Source: Microcaldota archaeon
GTDB taxonomy: Archaea; Micrarchaeota; Micrarchaeia; Micrarchaeales; Micrarchaeaceae
Direction of reading: 5' to 3'
Length of the DNA stretch: 35,811 nucleotides
Assembly: GCA_027365735.1 (NCBI GenBank)
Contig: DAHXLY010000023.1
Coordinates: 1-35,811 of the forward strand
The translations under genes and the position numbers were made by a program. The stretch's first letter is position 1; every line of letters starts with the position of its first letter. A model generated the notes under the pieces. It was not told where the DNA came from. It ran no database searches and saw only the letters and a program-made list of their open reading frames with translations. Below are positions 15,688 through 22,716 of the stretch, in pieces.

Positions 15688-16668
15688 ATGGCGATTTTGG
15701 GGATTGAGAGTAGCGCCCACACTCTTGGAGTGGGGATTGTCGAGAACGGCAAGGTCCTCTCCAATGAGAAAGTAATGTACGAGATCGGCACGACCGGAAT
15801 AATCCCTGCGAAGGCTGCCGACCAGCACGCCGGAAACATCGGAACTGTTATCCGGGCTGCGCTTTCAAAAGCTAACCTGAAGATGGGTGACATAGAGGGG
15901 GTCGGGTACACGAAGGGACCGGGACTTGGGCCGTGTTTGAGGGTCGGCCAGCTTGCCGCAAGGACCATCTCTCTGGAAAATAAGATACCGATTGTTACTG
16001 TCAATCATGCCGTTGCCCACATCGAGGCAACGCGGCACATCGCAAATGCAAAGGACCCTATTGTCCTTTACGTGAGCGGCGGAAATTCGCAGATACTCGG
16101 GATAATCGATGAGCCATTCAGGCATTACCATGTCTTCGGCGAAACGTTCGATATCGGAGTCGGGAACATGCTCGACGGCTTTGCAAGGGAGGCAAAGCTC
16201 AATCCAGCTTGGGGATCGAGCGTCGCAAAACTCGCTGAGGGTGGAAAATACATCGAGATGCCATACACCGTCAAGGGAATGGACTTCACATTCACCGGAT
16301 TGTTAACCAATGCTGTGAGAATGCTGAAGGCGGGGGTCAATTCCAAGGACATCGCTTTCTCTATACAGGAAACCTCATTTGCGATGCTATGCGAGGCGGC
16401 GGAGCGCGCGCTTCTCCTTGCGAGGAAAAAGGAAATCCTACTCTCCGGCGGCGTAGCGCAGAGCAAGAGGCTCAGCGAAATGATGAAGATGATGGGCAAG
16501 TCACACGGCGCTGATGTGTTTGTTGCTCCGAACGACCTGAATGCCGACAACGGTGCGATGATTGCGATAGTCGCGGAAAAGAAACTCGAGCACGGAATGA
16601 ACGACACGCTTGACAGATGCGACATCGATCAGAAGTTTAGGGCAGACAAGGCGGAAATAAAGTGGTAA
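15688..16668 (+). CDS. kae1: KEOPS subunit Kae1, tRNA N6-threonylcarbamoyladenosine transferase
   Basis: A 326-residue ASKHA-fold protein of the Kae1/TsaD/Qri7 family. The metal-binding motif HAVAH (His107, His111) is intact, along with the N-terminal GIESSAHTLGVGIV, YTKGPGLGPCLRVG, the YVSGGNSQI phosphate loop and LSGGVAQSKRL near the C-terminus. It transfers the threonylcarbamoyl group to A37 of ANN-decoding tRNAs within KEOPS. Bud32 starts 1 nt after its stop; in many euryarchaea the two are fused, while here they are separate. Pcc1 and Cgi121 are not in this window. Confidence 0.96.
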   Translation: MAILGIESSAHTLGVGIVENGKVLSNEKVMYEIGTTGIIPAKAADQHAGNIGTVIRAALSKANLKMGDIEGVGYTKGPGLGPCLRVGQLAARTISLENKIPIVTVNHAVAHIEATRHIANAKDPIVLYVSGGNSQILGIIDEPFRHYHVFGETFDIGVGNMLDGFAREAKLNPAWGSSVAKLAEGGKYIEMPYTVKGMDFTFTGLLTNAVRMLKAGVNSKDIAFSIQETSFAMLCEAAERALLLARKKEILLSGGVAQSKRLSEMMKMMGKSHGADVFVAPNDLNADNGAMIAIVAEKKLEHGMNDTLDRCDIDQKFRADKAEIKW

Positions 16669-16669
16669 T

Positions 16670-17290
16670 ATGGAGAAAAAGGTAGCGGAGGGCGCAGAGG
16701 CTGACATCTTCGCCGGAGAAGTCGCCGGAATCCCTGCAATAATAAAGGATAGGATAAAAAAGGACTATCGTGCCGAACAGCTTGACACTGCAATCAGGTC
16801 GCAGCGCACAAAATCAGAGGCGAAGATCACCGCGCACGCCAAAATGGCCGGAGTAAACGTCCCAACCCTCCTATTGGTCAGCGGAAACAGGCTTTATGCG
16901 AGCAGGATAGACGGCGAGACGCTCAACCATCTGATGTTGGCAAAGAAGGAAAGCCAGTTCACAGGTGCGATAGAGGACGCAGCGGGGCAGTTGGCGCTGA
17001 TCCATAGCAAGGACCTAGTGCATGGGGACTACACTCCAGCGAACTTGATGCTCGACAAACAGAACAGGCTGTGGGTGATTGACTTCGGCCTCGGCGAGTT
17101 CACCAATTCGGTCGAGGAAAAGGCGCTGGACGTGCTGTTGATGAAGCGCTCGATAAGTCCTTCACTGTACAAAAAGTTCGAGCACGCATACCTCTATTCA
17201 GACTGGAAGTATACCAAGCATGTGATTGCAAAGCTTGCGGAGATAGAACGCCGCGGAAGATACCAGACCCGCACCCTGATGACCGGATAA
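16670..17290 (+). CDS. bud32: KEOPS kinase/ATPase Bud32
   Basis: A 206-residue small RIO-like kinase. It has the glycine-poor N-lobe start VAEGAEADIFAG, the Lys in AIIKDRIKKDYR, the catalytic loop HGDYTPANL (His118, Asp120), DFGLG at 138-142, and the C-terminal SDWKYTKHVIAKLAEIERRGR that is conserved in Bud32. In KEOPS it binds Kae1 and hydrolyses ATP, stimulating t6A formation. It is translationally linked to kae1, with 1 nt between the genes. Its TAA abuts, with no bases between, the TGA of the convergent gene on the other strand. Confidence 0.95.
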   Translation: MEKKVAEGAEADIFAGEVAGIPAIIKDRIKKDYRAEQLDTAIRSQRTKSEAKITAHAKMAGVNVPTLLLVSGNRLYASRIDGETLNHLMLAKKESQFTGAIEDAAGQLALIHSKDLVHGDYTPANLMLDKQNRLWVIDFGLGEFTNSVEEKALDVLLMKRSISPSLYKKFEHAYLYSDWKYTKHVIAKLAEIERRGRYQTRTLMTG

Positions 17291-18412
17291 TCACAGCGAC
17301 TTAGGTATCAGCGTCTCCAACGGCCCCGTGCTCATCTTTTCATTCTCTTCTTCGAGCGTCTCGTAAGCCACCCTTGAATATGCCAGCGAGATGAGTGCGG
17401 AGAACGACAGTACCGCTACGGCCGCCAGATAAGGTTGCTGTGTGTTGAGGAACTCGTAGCTGAACAGCAACACCGTTAACAGCCCGACGAGAGTGCTGAA
17501 CCTGAAGCTTATGCGAGTGCTGGCGATGACTAATATCGCATTGACGAATGAGAGCAGCGCCAGGATTGACTCCGCAAACAGAATTTCTGTTTGTGCGCCG
17601 ATATTTGAAAGGAATACGCGGAGCCCGCTCTGTGCCATTGCGATGAATACCGTGTGTATCTGGCCGTAGTTGTAGTAGACGACTATCAGGAACACGAACA
17701 TGAAGAACACCGCGGATATGAGGCTGAGGCGGCTGTACCTGACCACTTCCGCGGTCCTCATTTCCTGTGGGACCTTATCTATGTCATCGAGGCAGTAGTA
17801 TGTGCCGTCGTGCTCGATAATGTCCTCATAACAAAAAGGTCTCTTGCAGTAGTCGCAGATTGCGTACCCCTTCCTCCACGGATGAAGCTCGCACGCCATG
17901 TGCTCCGCGATCTTTTTAGATTCCTTCCTGCTGAGCTTTTTCTCCGGCTTAATAACAGAGTAGCCGATCGTGGCCTCCTCAGCAGCCTCCGCATCGATTC
18001 CGTAAACGTTCATTTCAACCTGCGGCGGTTCAGCGATTATCTTCGCCACCTTTGCTATGCTCTCGGGGCTTACGGCTGGCGCTGGCGGCGCGGGCTCTGG
18101 ATTTTGCATCTGCGGCTGTACCTCTCCCCCAGGCGATACTATAGGTTTAGCTTTTGCCCTCTGCTGGACATGTCGAGGTTGTGGTTGGGGCTTTGGTCGG
18201 GGTTGAGGCTGCTGGACGACCTGCGGTTTTGATTGTTGCTGCGGAAATGCCATTAGTTTAGGAGTTGTCTGTGGTTGGACCGGAGGTGCCTCCACATTTG
18301 CCGGCTGCGGCGCGGGCGGCGCTGCCTGCGGCTGGAGCTGTTTCTTCTTCTTGGCACCAGACTTCTCCCCCCTCGCCCTGAAGATAAGGAGGTCGTCCGG
18401 GCTCATCACCAT
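17291..18412 (-). CDS. B-box-type zinc finger membrane protein with Pro/Gln-rich N-terminus
   Basis: A 373-residue protein without a known name. Residues 20-120 are low-complexity Pro/Gln/Ala/Lys, probably disordered. Residues 170-212 contain a B-box-like zinc cluster: Cys174, His177, Cys186, Cys189, Cys194, His201, Cys207 and Asp210. About four transmembrane helices follow (about 229-247, 278-297, 305-320, 328-345), then an acidic tail. B-box followed by membrane helices is a recurring prokaryotic layout whose function is not established. The ATG at 18412 starts 4 nt after the S26e stop, so the two share a transcript; a second in-frame ATG lies at 18406. The zinc domain and the N-terminal region should lie on the same side of the membrane. 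Confidence 0.8.
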   Translation of the reverse strand: MVMSPDDLLIFRARGEKSGAKKKKQLQPQAAPPAPQPANVEAPPVQPQTTPKLMAFPQQQSKPQVVQQPQPRPKPQPQPRHVQQRAKAKPIVSPGGEVQPQMQNPEPAPPAPAVSPESIAKVAKIIAEPPQVEMNVYGIDAEAAEEATIGYSVIKPEKKLSRKESKKIAEHMACELHPWRKGYAICDYCKRPFCYEDIIEHDGTYYCLDDIDKVPQEMRTAEVVRYSRLSLISAVFFMFVFLIVVYYNYGQIHTVFIAMAQSGLRVFLSNIGAQTEILFAESILALLSFVNAILVIASTRISFRFSTLVGLLTVLLFSYEFLNTQQPYLAAVAVLSFSALISLAYSRVAYETLEEENEKMSTGPLETLIPKSL

Positions 18413-18416
18413 AGAA

Positions 18417-18677
18417 TCACGGCTTCGGGCCTTGCGGGTTGAATGCGGGCCGGTTTGCGTCGCGGATTGCCTGTGCCTTCTTCTTCTCGAAGATTCCCCT
18501 GTGCTTTGCGCAGCTTATGCAGTACCAGATCTTCCGCCTCTCGAAGAAACGGACGTCGTTGGTGTTCTGCATCCCAGTGTTGAAGCTTATCGCCTTCTCG
18601 AACTGGACCCCTTTGTTCCTGGGGACTTTCCTTCCGCATTGGTCGCACACGACCTGGGTTTCTGATCCTCTTGACAA
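18417..18677 (-). CDS. rps26e: 30S ribosomal protein S26e
   Basis: An 86-residue protein with two zinc-binding Cys pairs, Cys11-x2-Cys14 and Cys53-x2-Cys56, in VVCDQCGRKVPRNKG and KIWYCISCAKHRGIF. The spacing, the Lys/Arg-rich C-terminus and the length fit eS26 of archaea. The start is a TTG at 18677; GAGGTG at 18683-18688 lies 5 nt before it and decides the choice. A TATA-like box at 18713-18724 would give a leader of about 15 nt that contains this site. S26e lies near the mRNA exit. It forms an operon with the B-box membrane protein downstream. A generic small zinc-ribbon protein is the alternative. Confidence 0.78.
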   Translation of the reverse strand: MSRGSETQVVCDQCGRKVPRNKGVQFEKAISFNTGMQNTNDVRFFERRKIWYCISCAKHRGIFEKKKAQAIRDANRPAFNPQGPKP

Positions 18678-18712
18678 AATTACACCTCTGTATTATAGGG
18701 TTTGTGCCCTAA

Positions 18713-18724
18713 GCATATATAAGC
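18713..18724 (-). promoter_or_regulatory. TATA-like box for the S26e operon
   Basis: GCTTATATATGC on the minus strand, about 41 nt before the TTG start at 18677. The predicted leader contains the GAGGTG ribosome-binding site. Confidence 0.55.
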
Positions 18725-18734
18725 GTTGGGGACG

Positions 18735-18749
18735 GGTATTAATAGCTTT
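18735..18749 (+). promoter_or_regulatory. TATA-like box of the pilin-signal gene, shared 15-mer
   Basis: GGTATTAATAGCTTT, centred about 32 nt upstream of the ATG at 18773. The identical 15 bases recur at 20203-20217 upstream of the next gene. Confidence 0.55.
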
Positions 18750-18772
18750 CTTCCCGATATCTAGCGACACAC

Positions 18773-20179
18773 ATGACCAATCTAAGGCTCCAGAGTGCTG
18801 TGGAATACCTAACCACCTATGGGTGGGCTATAATCCTTGTTGCTGTAATACTAGCTGCACTTTATCAATTAGGATTCTTTAGTGGTACAAATTTCATAAC
18901 AACATCATGCATAGCAGAGTCCGGGTTCAACTGCCAGCAGCCGGTTATGAATATCACTGGTTATGTGGAATTTAATCTCGGCCAAATCAGTAATGGAACC
19001 ATAACTGTTACTGGAGTGGCGTGTACAAACACTACTGCAAATCCAACCTTTACCGGTGTATTCGCCAATGGTTCTTCTACCGGTCTGTTGCAGCCTGAAC
19101 AAACCTCTTCAATGGTCGTTCAGTGCCCAGGCATTGGCAGTTCCGGAAAGATCGGTTCATCATTTAGGGGCTACATATGGATTCAATATACCTCTAATGG
19201 CCAGAGCGGTCTGATTGCTCAGATTGCGGTACTTTCTGCAGTTGCAACAACCCCTTCCGCTTTTTTACCTACAGCCGGCACCATCTATTGTGTAGGGGCA
19301 ACAACTGCGCCTTATGGCCTGAGCTATTATGCAGCAATATCTGCTGGTAATGTGAAAACCTGGAAATCAACAACAAGTTTTCCAATAACGCCGGATACCG
19401 CAGGATGCTCCATCTACAACGGTGATATATTCTGTTTTGGCGACCAGGCTTCTGCGCCAAAAAATGTTGTCTACTATGCTCCGATTTCTAGCAGTGGTAT
19501 AGGCACGTGGGTATTTGCCGGGAACTTTCTGAATCCCGGTGGCAGTTGTGAGATTTTAGGTGGCTATATATATTGCGAGGGTCAGTTTGGTGCAACACCC
19601 TCTAATGTACTTTATTCTGCGCAGATTAACAACAATGAGATAGGTTCGTGGTCATACGTGGGAAATGCACCAAATATTTTCGTTAACGGCATACCTGAGG
19701 TTCCATGCACTACATATTCTGGCAGTGATGTTTATTGCCTCTCTAGTTTTTTGGGCCCGTCTTACAATGGGGCTTACTATTCACCAATAAGCTCCGGAAC
19801 TTTTGGATCATGGTCACCGATAGATCTGCCAGCGGAGGGTACTGGAATAATGAGTTTTAACATCTATGGTGGATATATCTATGTGACTGGAGTATCACAG
19901 GAATACTATGCACCAATTTCAAGCACTGGCATTGGGACATGGACGCATGAAGGGGCATATCCGCTTGATTTGCGATATTCTGGTTGTGTTACATACCAAG
20001 GTTATCTGTATTGTGTGGGTACCCAGTATGGCGATACAAAAAACATCTACACTGCACCAATTTCCGCTGCAGGAATAGGCTCATGGCAAGCACAGGCTGA
20101 CTATCCGATAGCCTTTTATGACATTGGAGGGTGTGCCGTAAGCGGTGAAACGGGCGGATTGTGGAGTACCGGGACCTAA
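18773..20179 (+). CDS. Class III (pilin-type) signal protein with Kelch-like repeats
   Basis: A 468-residue surface protein. The N-terminus LRLQSAVEYLTTYGWAIILVAVI is a class III archaeal signal: cleavage expected before Gln7, Glu at +5, then a long hydrophobic helix, as in type IV pilin-like proteins. A Thr/Ser/Asn-rich domain of about 110 residues with several Cys follows. From about residue 164 there are about six to seven repeats with the W...YP...C...G-Y-I-Y-C-V-G...YYAPISS-x-G-I-G pattern seen in the protein at 4880-6037. There is no C-terminal membrane helix, and the last repeat ends abruptly after SGETGGLWSTGT. By eye the gene is more A/T-rich than its neighbours. Incorporation into a pilus-like fibre or membrane retention by the pilin helix is inference. 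Confidence 0.85.
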   Translation: MTNLRLQSAVEYLTTYGWAIILVAVILAALYQLGFFSGTNFITTSCIAESGFNCQQPVMNITGYVEFNLGQISNGTITVTGVACTNTTANPTFTGVFANGSSTGLLQPEQTSSMVVQCPGIGSSGKIGSSFRGYIWIQYTSNGQSGLIAQIAVLSAVATTPSAFLPTAGTIYCVGATTAPYGLSYYAAISAGNVKTWKSTTSFPITPDTAGCSIYNGDIFCFGDQASAPKNVVYYAPISSSGIGTWVFAGNFLNPGGSCEILGGYIYCEGQFGATPSNVLYSAQINNNEIGSWSYVGNAPNIFVNGIPEVPCTTYSGSDVYCLSSFLGPSYNGAYYSPISSGTFGSWSPIDLPAEGTGIMSFNIYGGYIYVTGVSQEYYAPISSTGIGTWTHEGAYPLDLRYSGCVTYQGYLYCVGTQYGDTKNIYTAPISAAGIGSWQAQADYPIAFYDIGGCAVSGETGGLWSTGT

Positions 20180-20202
20180 AAGCATAATACACCGCTTAAG
20201 CA

Positions 20203-20217
20203 GGTATTAATAGCTTT
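20203..20217 (+). promoter_or_regulatory. TATA-like element upstream of the RpiB-like gene, shared 15-mer
   Basis: GGTATTAATAGCTTT, identical to 18735-18749. It lies about 40 nt before the ATG at 20251, and a GGTG at 20242-20245 could act as a ribosome-binding site. GTTTATACTG at 20226-20234 is an alternative TATA box. Confidence 0.5.
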
Positions 20218-20250
20218 TTCCACCAGTTTATACTGTAAAACGGTGTTTTC

Positions 20251-20883
20251 ATGAGGGTATACATTATCAGCGACAATATTGATTACGGCATAGCTGCATC
20301 CAACATGCTCTCCGGAGGGGGGAGCAGCGTGATAATAAGTGAGCTCAGGAGCAACGACGTCAAAGATCTACTGACTGACCTGAAGGGCAGCGCTGGGTCG
20401 TATGACATGACCGTTATGATATGCACCAACGCGCGCGACAACGCCATCTCGGCGAACAAGCTCCCGGGCGTCAGGGCGGTCGTATGCAAGGACTATGAGG
20501 ACGCGAGCGAGGCGGTCGCAAACACGCGCGCGAATGTGGTGGTGGTAGATTCAACAAAGCTCACGAAGAAGGCCCTGTCCGATATAGCTAGCGGTCTGCT
20601 TGAACAGCAGGCTCCCGCTCCGGCCGCAACCCCTGCACGCGCAAGGGCCAAGGCACCAACCCAGCCTGCTCCCATGCCGCCGCAGCAGATGCAGGGCCAT
20701 GGTTCGTTGTTGTCGAGCATAAAGCAGGACATATCCAAGGGGGTCAGCAGCATAAGGAAACCCTCGGTGCCGCAGGCGAGCCAGGGCCAGGCCGGGTCTG
20801 GGCTGCTGTCCGACATAAAGAAGAAGGGAGCGAAGAAGGCGATCCAGGACGCGCTCGGCCTCGGCGACGACCAGGGACAATAA
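20251..20883 (+). CDS. Degenerate RpiB-like domain protein with Pro/Gln-rich linker
   Basis: A 210-residue protein. Residues 1-120 align by eye with ribose-5-phosphate isomerase B: MRVYIISDN at the place of the SDHAG motif, ICTNARDNAISANKLPGVRAVVC (56-79) at the place of the ICGTGIGMSIAANKVPGIRA motif, and an ANVVVV strand where RpiB has HNxANVLALG. Cys58 sits at the catalytic Cys position, but the GTGIG anion-hole sequence, the His of SDHAG and the HN motif are replaced, so isomerase activity is doubtful. Residues about 121-155 are Pro/Ala/Gln-rich, and two short basic amphipathic stretches (SLLSSIKQDISKGV and GLLSDIKKKGAKKAIQ) form the C-terminus. The stop overlaps the ATG of the HTH gene (TAATG). 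A binding or regulatory role is inference. Confidence 0.7.
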   Translation: MRVYIISDNIDYGIAASNMLSGGGSSVIISELRSNDVKDLLTDLKGSAGSYDMTVMICTNARDNAISANKLPGVRAVVCKDYEDASEAVANTRANVVVVDSTKLTKKALSDIASGLLEQQAPAPAATPARARAKAPTQPAPMPPQQMQGHGSLLSSIKQDISKGVSSIRKPSVPQASQGQAGSGLLSDIKKKGAKKAIQDALGLGDDQGQ

Positions 20884-21203
20884 TGTACACGAGCTGCGAT
20901 GAGGTTTTCAAGCTCACTATCCCCGCTGTGCGAATATCCGTTGCGAAGGTCCTGAAGCGGAAGTACGGTATGAACCAGCTCGAGATTGCGCGCGCATTAG
21001 GGATAACACAGGCCGCCGCGAGCAAATATCTCAGTGGCAGGCACTCGGCAAAAATAATAAAGCTGGAGAAACTAATCCACTCAAAAAAGCTTGACGACCA
21101 AGTTGCTACTGAGATAAAAAAGGACAGAAGGTCCGCATCAAAGAGGTTCGATGAGCTTGCATCGAGCGGTTTCCTGGTCAGCAACGCGATGAAGATCCTG
21201 TGA
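20883..21203 (+). CDS. HTH DNA-binding transcriptional regulator
   Basis: A 106-residue protein. Residues about 24-52 carry a canonical helix-turn-helix: KRKYGMNQLEIARALGITQAAASKYLSGRH. The N-terminal segment CDEVFKLTIPAVRISVAKVL resembles the dimerisation start of archaeal XRE/COG2522-like regulators. No ligand domain is present; the C-terminal half is a charged helix. It is translationally coupled to the RpiB-like protein (ATG within TAATG), so the pair may work together. Its own targets are unknown. The stop codon TGA abuts the TGA of the convergent translin-family gene, forming the palindrome TGATCA. Confidence 0.82.
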   Translation: MYTSCDEVFKLTIPAVRISVAKVLKRKYGMNQLEIARALGITQAAASKYLSGRHSAKIIKLEKLIHSKKLDDQVATEIKKDRRSASKRFDELASSGFLVSNAMKIL

Positions 21204-21776
21204 TCATCGCCTATTTCTGAAAGAGAGTATCTCGCTCCCCGCGGTTTCGATCTGTATCCTCGCCACATCCTGCTTCTTCCTAAACCCTCCAAGCACCGCT
21301 TCAGCGAAACGCAGGCTGCGCGTGCTGTCGTATATCGCCTTCATGGTATCTAGATAAAACTCCGCCTCCTTAATTTTCTCCGCCCTGAGCGATTCGAGTA
21401 TCTCCCTCTTCAGCTCCCCAACCACATCCATCAGCCCCATGAGGTAGCCCTCTTCATCCACTCCAGTTTCCTTGAGCGGCGGGATTATTTTCTTTGTCTT
21501 TATCCCGTGGAAGATGAAAGCCTCCGCGTATTCCTGATAAGCCTGCGATGTGTTGTACTTGAACCGTGCATCGATTTTGTTGAGCTGTTTTATCATTTCA
21601 CCCATGGCAGTCAGTTTTTCGCCCGCCCTTTCGACTTCGTTGTTGTGCATGAGCGTTATCGTCTGCCCTGCCTCCCTAATTATCTCCCTGTTCGCCTGCA
21701 TTACCCTGTCAAAGTCCTCCTGCTTCTTTGCAAGCAGTCTAGATATTTTCTCGACATCCGGTTCTAGTTCTTTCAT
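21204..21776 (-). CDS. Translin-family nucleic-acid-binding protein
   Basis: About 190 residues. The motifs AYQEYAEAFIFHG, EEGYLMGLMDVVGELKREIL, AEFYLDTMKAIYDS and RFAEAVLGGFRKKQDVARIQIE match the archaeal translin family (COG2178), all-helical RNA/DNA-binding proteins that form ring-shaped octamers in eukaryotes. I chose the ATG at 21776, 4 nt after the upstream gene's stop; the frame extends to 21860, but that would overlap the glycosylase gene by 80 nt and add residues the family lacks. It is co-transcribed with the 8-oxoguanine glycosylase. Its substrate in archaea is unknown. Confidence 0.82.
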   Translation of the reverse strand: MKELEPDVEKISRLLAKKQEDFDRVMQANREIIREAGQTITLMHNNEVERAGEKLTAMGEMIKQLNKIDARFKYNTSQAYQEYAEAFIFHGIKTKKIIPPLKETGVDEEGYLMGLMDVVGELKREILESLRAEKIKEAEFYLDTMKAIYDSTRSLRFAEAVLGGFRKKQDVARIQIETAGSEILSFRNRR

Positions 21777-21780
21777 TCGA

Positions 21781-22665
21781 TCACGACATTCTTTCTTTGT
21801 GAAATAGATATTGGTTTGCATACCCTTGGAAGTTCCCCCACCTATCATCTGCAAGGTCATGTATTTTTCCCATTTTCATCTTCTTACCCTTGAAGTAGAG
21901 GTTCTCCATGCTGCGCTTTATATGAACGTCTATCGGGAATGCATTCAGGTTGCCGTAGCCCATCAGCGCTATGCAGTCGGCTACCTTGTCCCCTACCCCG
22001 TTTATCTCCATGAGCGTTTCCTTCAGTGCCTCGTACTTGCCTGGGTTGAGTTTGTAAAGGTCAAGGTTGTTGGTGCAATACTCGGCAGCATGTTGGATGT
22101 ACTTCGCCCTGAAGCCTGTTCCGCATTTCATTAGGTCCTTGGCGTTGGCGGCAATCAGATTTTCCGGCCGCGGGAAAGATTTTAGCACACCTTTCCCGTC
22201 GGCGGCAGGAATTTCGCTTCCATATGCGTCGATAAGGTTCTTGACTATCAGCCTTATCCTTTTGACGTTGTTGAATTGCGATATTATAAAGCACAAGGTC
22301 GTTTCCCAAGGGTCGTTCAGCGTTACGCGCATGCCTTTGTACTTGTTTATCGCGTCGTTGATGTGGTCATCAGTGCTTATTCTCTTGTAGATTTTGTTCA
22401 GGTCATCTGCGAGCCTGAATCTTCTTGCGACTTCATGCGTTGCAAACTTCACGTCGCTGCTCACAACCATCAGAGTCTTACCTTCGCCAGGCTGGCCCAC
22501 GTTTACCATCCTTCCATCTGCTGTGTAGATTAGACTGTTCGTGTTGCGGTCGTAATCCCCATGGAAGGTCAGCGGGCATCCGCTCTCGAACGTATGCCTG
22601 AGGTCAAAAAGGGGAGAGCTGATTTTTGCTGCCTGCAGTTGTTCGTATATCATTTGCCCTACCAT
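21781..22665 (-). CDS. ogg: 8-oxoguanine DNA glycosylase/AP lyase (OGG1-like)
   Basis: A 294-residue HhH-GPD glycosylase. DPWETTLCFIISQFNNVKRIR (118-138) is the signature helix of OGG1-type enzymes. The hairpin MEINGVGDKVADCIALMGYG carries the catalytic Lys227, and PIDVHIKR carries Asp246. The N-terminal beta region (about 15-80) is of the OGG/AlkA type. It removes 8-oxoguanine and cleaves the abasic site, protecting DNA from oxidative damage. It starts with ATG 22665, 25 nt from a TATA-like box shared with the divergent methyltransferase gene. The translin-family gene follows by 4 nt. Confidence 0.92.
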   Translation of the reverse strand: MVGQMIYEQLQAAKISSPLFDLRHTFESGCPLTFHGDYDRNTNSLIYTADGRMVNVGQPGEGKTLMVVSSDVKFATHEVARRFRLADDLNKIYKRISTDDHINDAINKYKGMRVTLNDPWETTLCFIISQFNNVKRIRLIVKNLIDAYGSEIPAADGKGVLKSFPRPENLIAANAKDLMKCGTGFRAKYIQHAAEYCTNNLDLYKLNPGKYEALKETLMEINGVGDKVADCIALMGYGNLNAFPIDVHIKRSMENLYFKGKKMKMGKIHDLADDRWGNFQGYANQYLFHKERMS

Positions 22666-22683
22666 TGATGAATCAGAAGTTTA

Positions 22684-22697
22684 GGATATATAAATCC
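22684..22697. promoter_or_regulatory. Bidirectional TATA-like box between ogg and a methyltransferase gene
   Basis: GGATATATAAATCC is nearly palindromic and lies 25-27 nt from both the minus-strand ATG at 22665 and the plus-strand ATG at 22717. One box appears to serve two leaderless genes. Confidence 0.6.
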
Positions 22698-22716
22698 CCT
22701 GTTCCGACACTATACT

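Noticed and set aside
21777-21860. Extended N-terminus of the translin-family gene
   Set aside because: It would overlap the glycosylase gene by 80 nt and add residues not typical of the family; ATG 21776 fits better.
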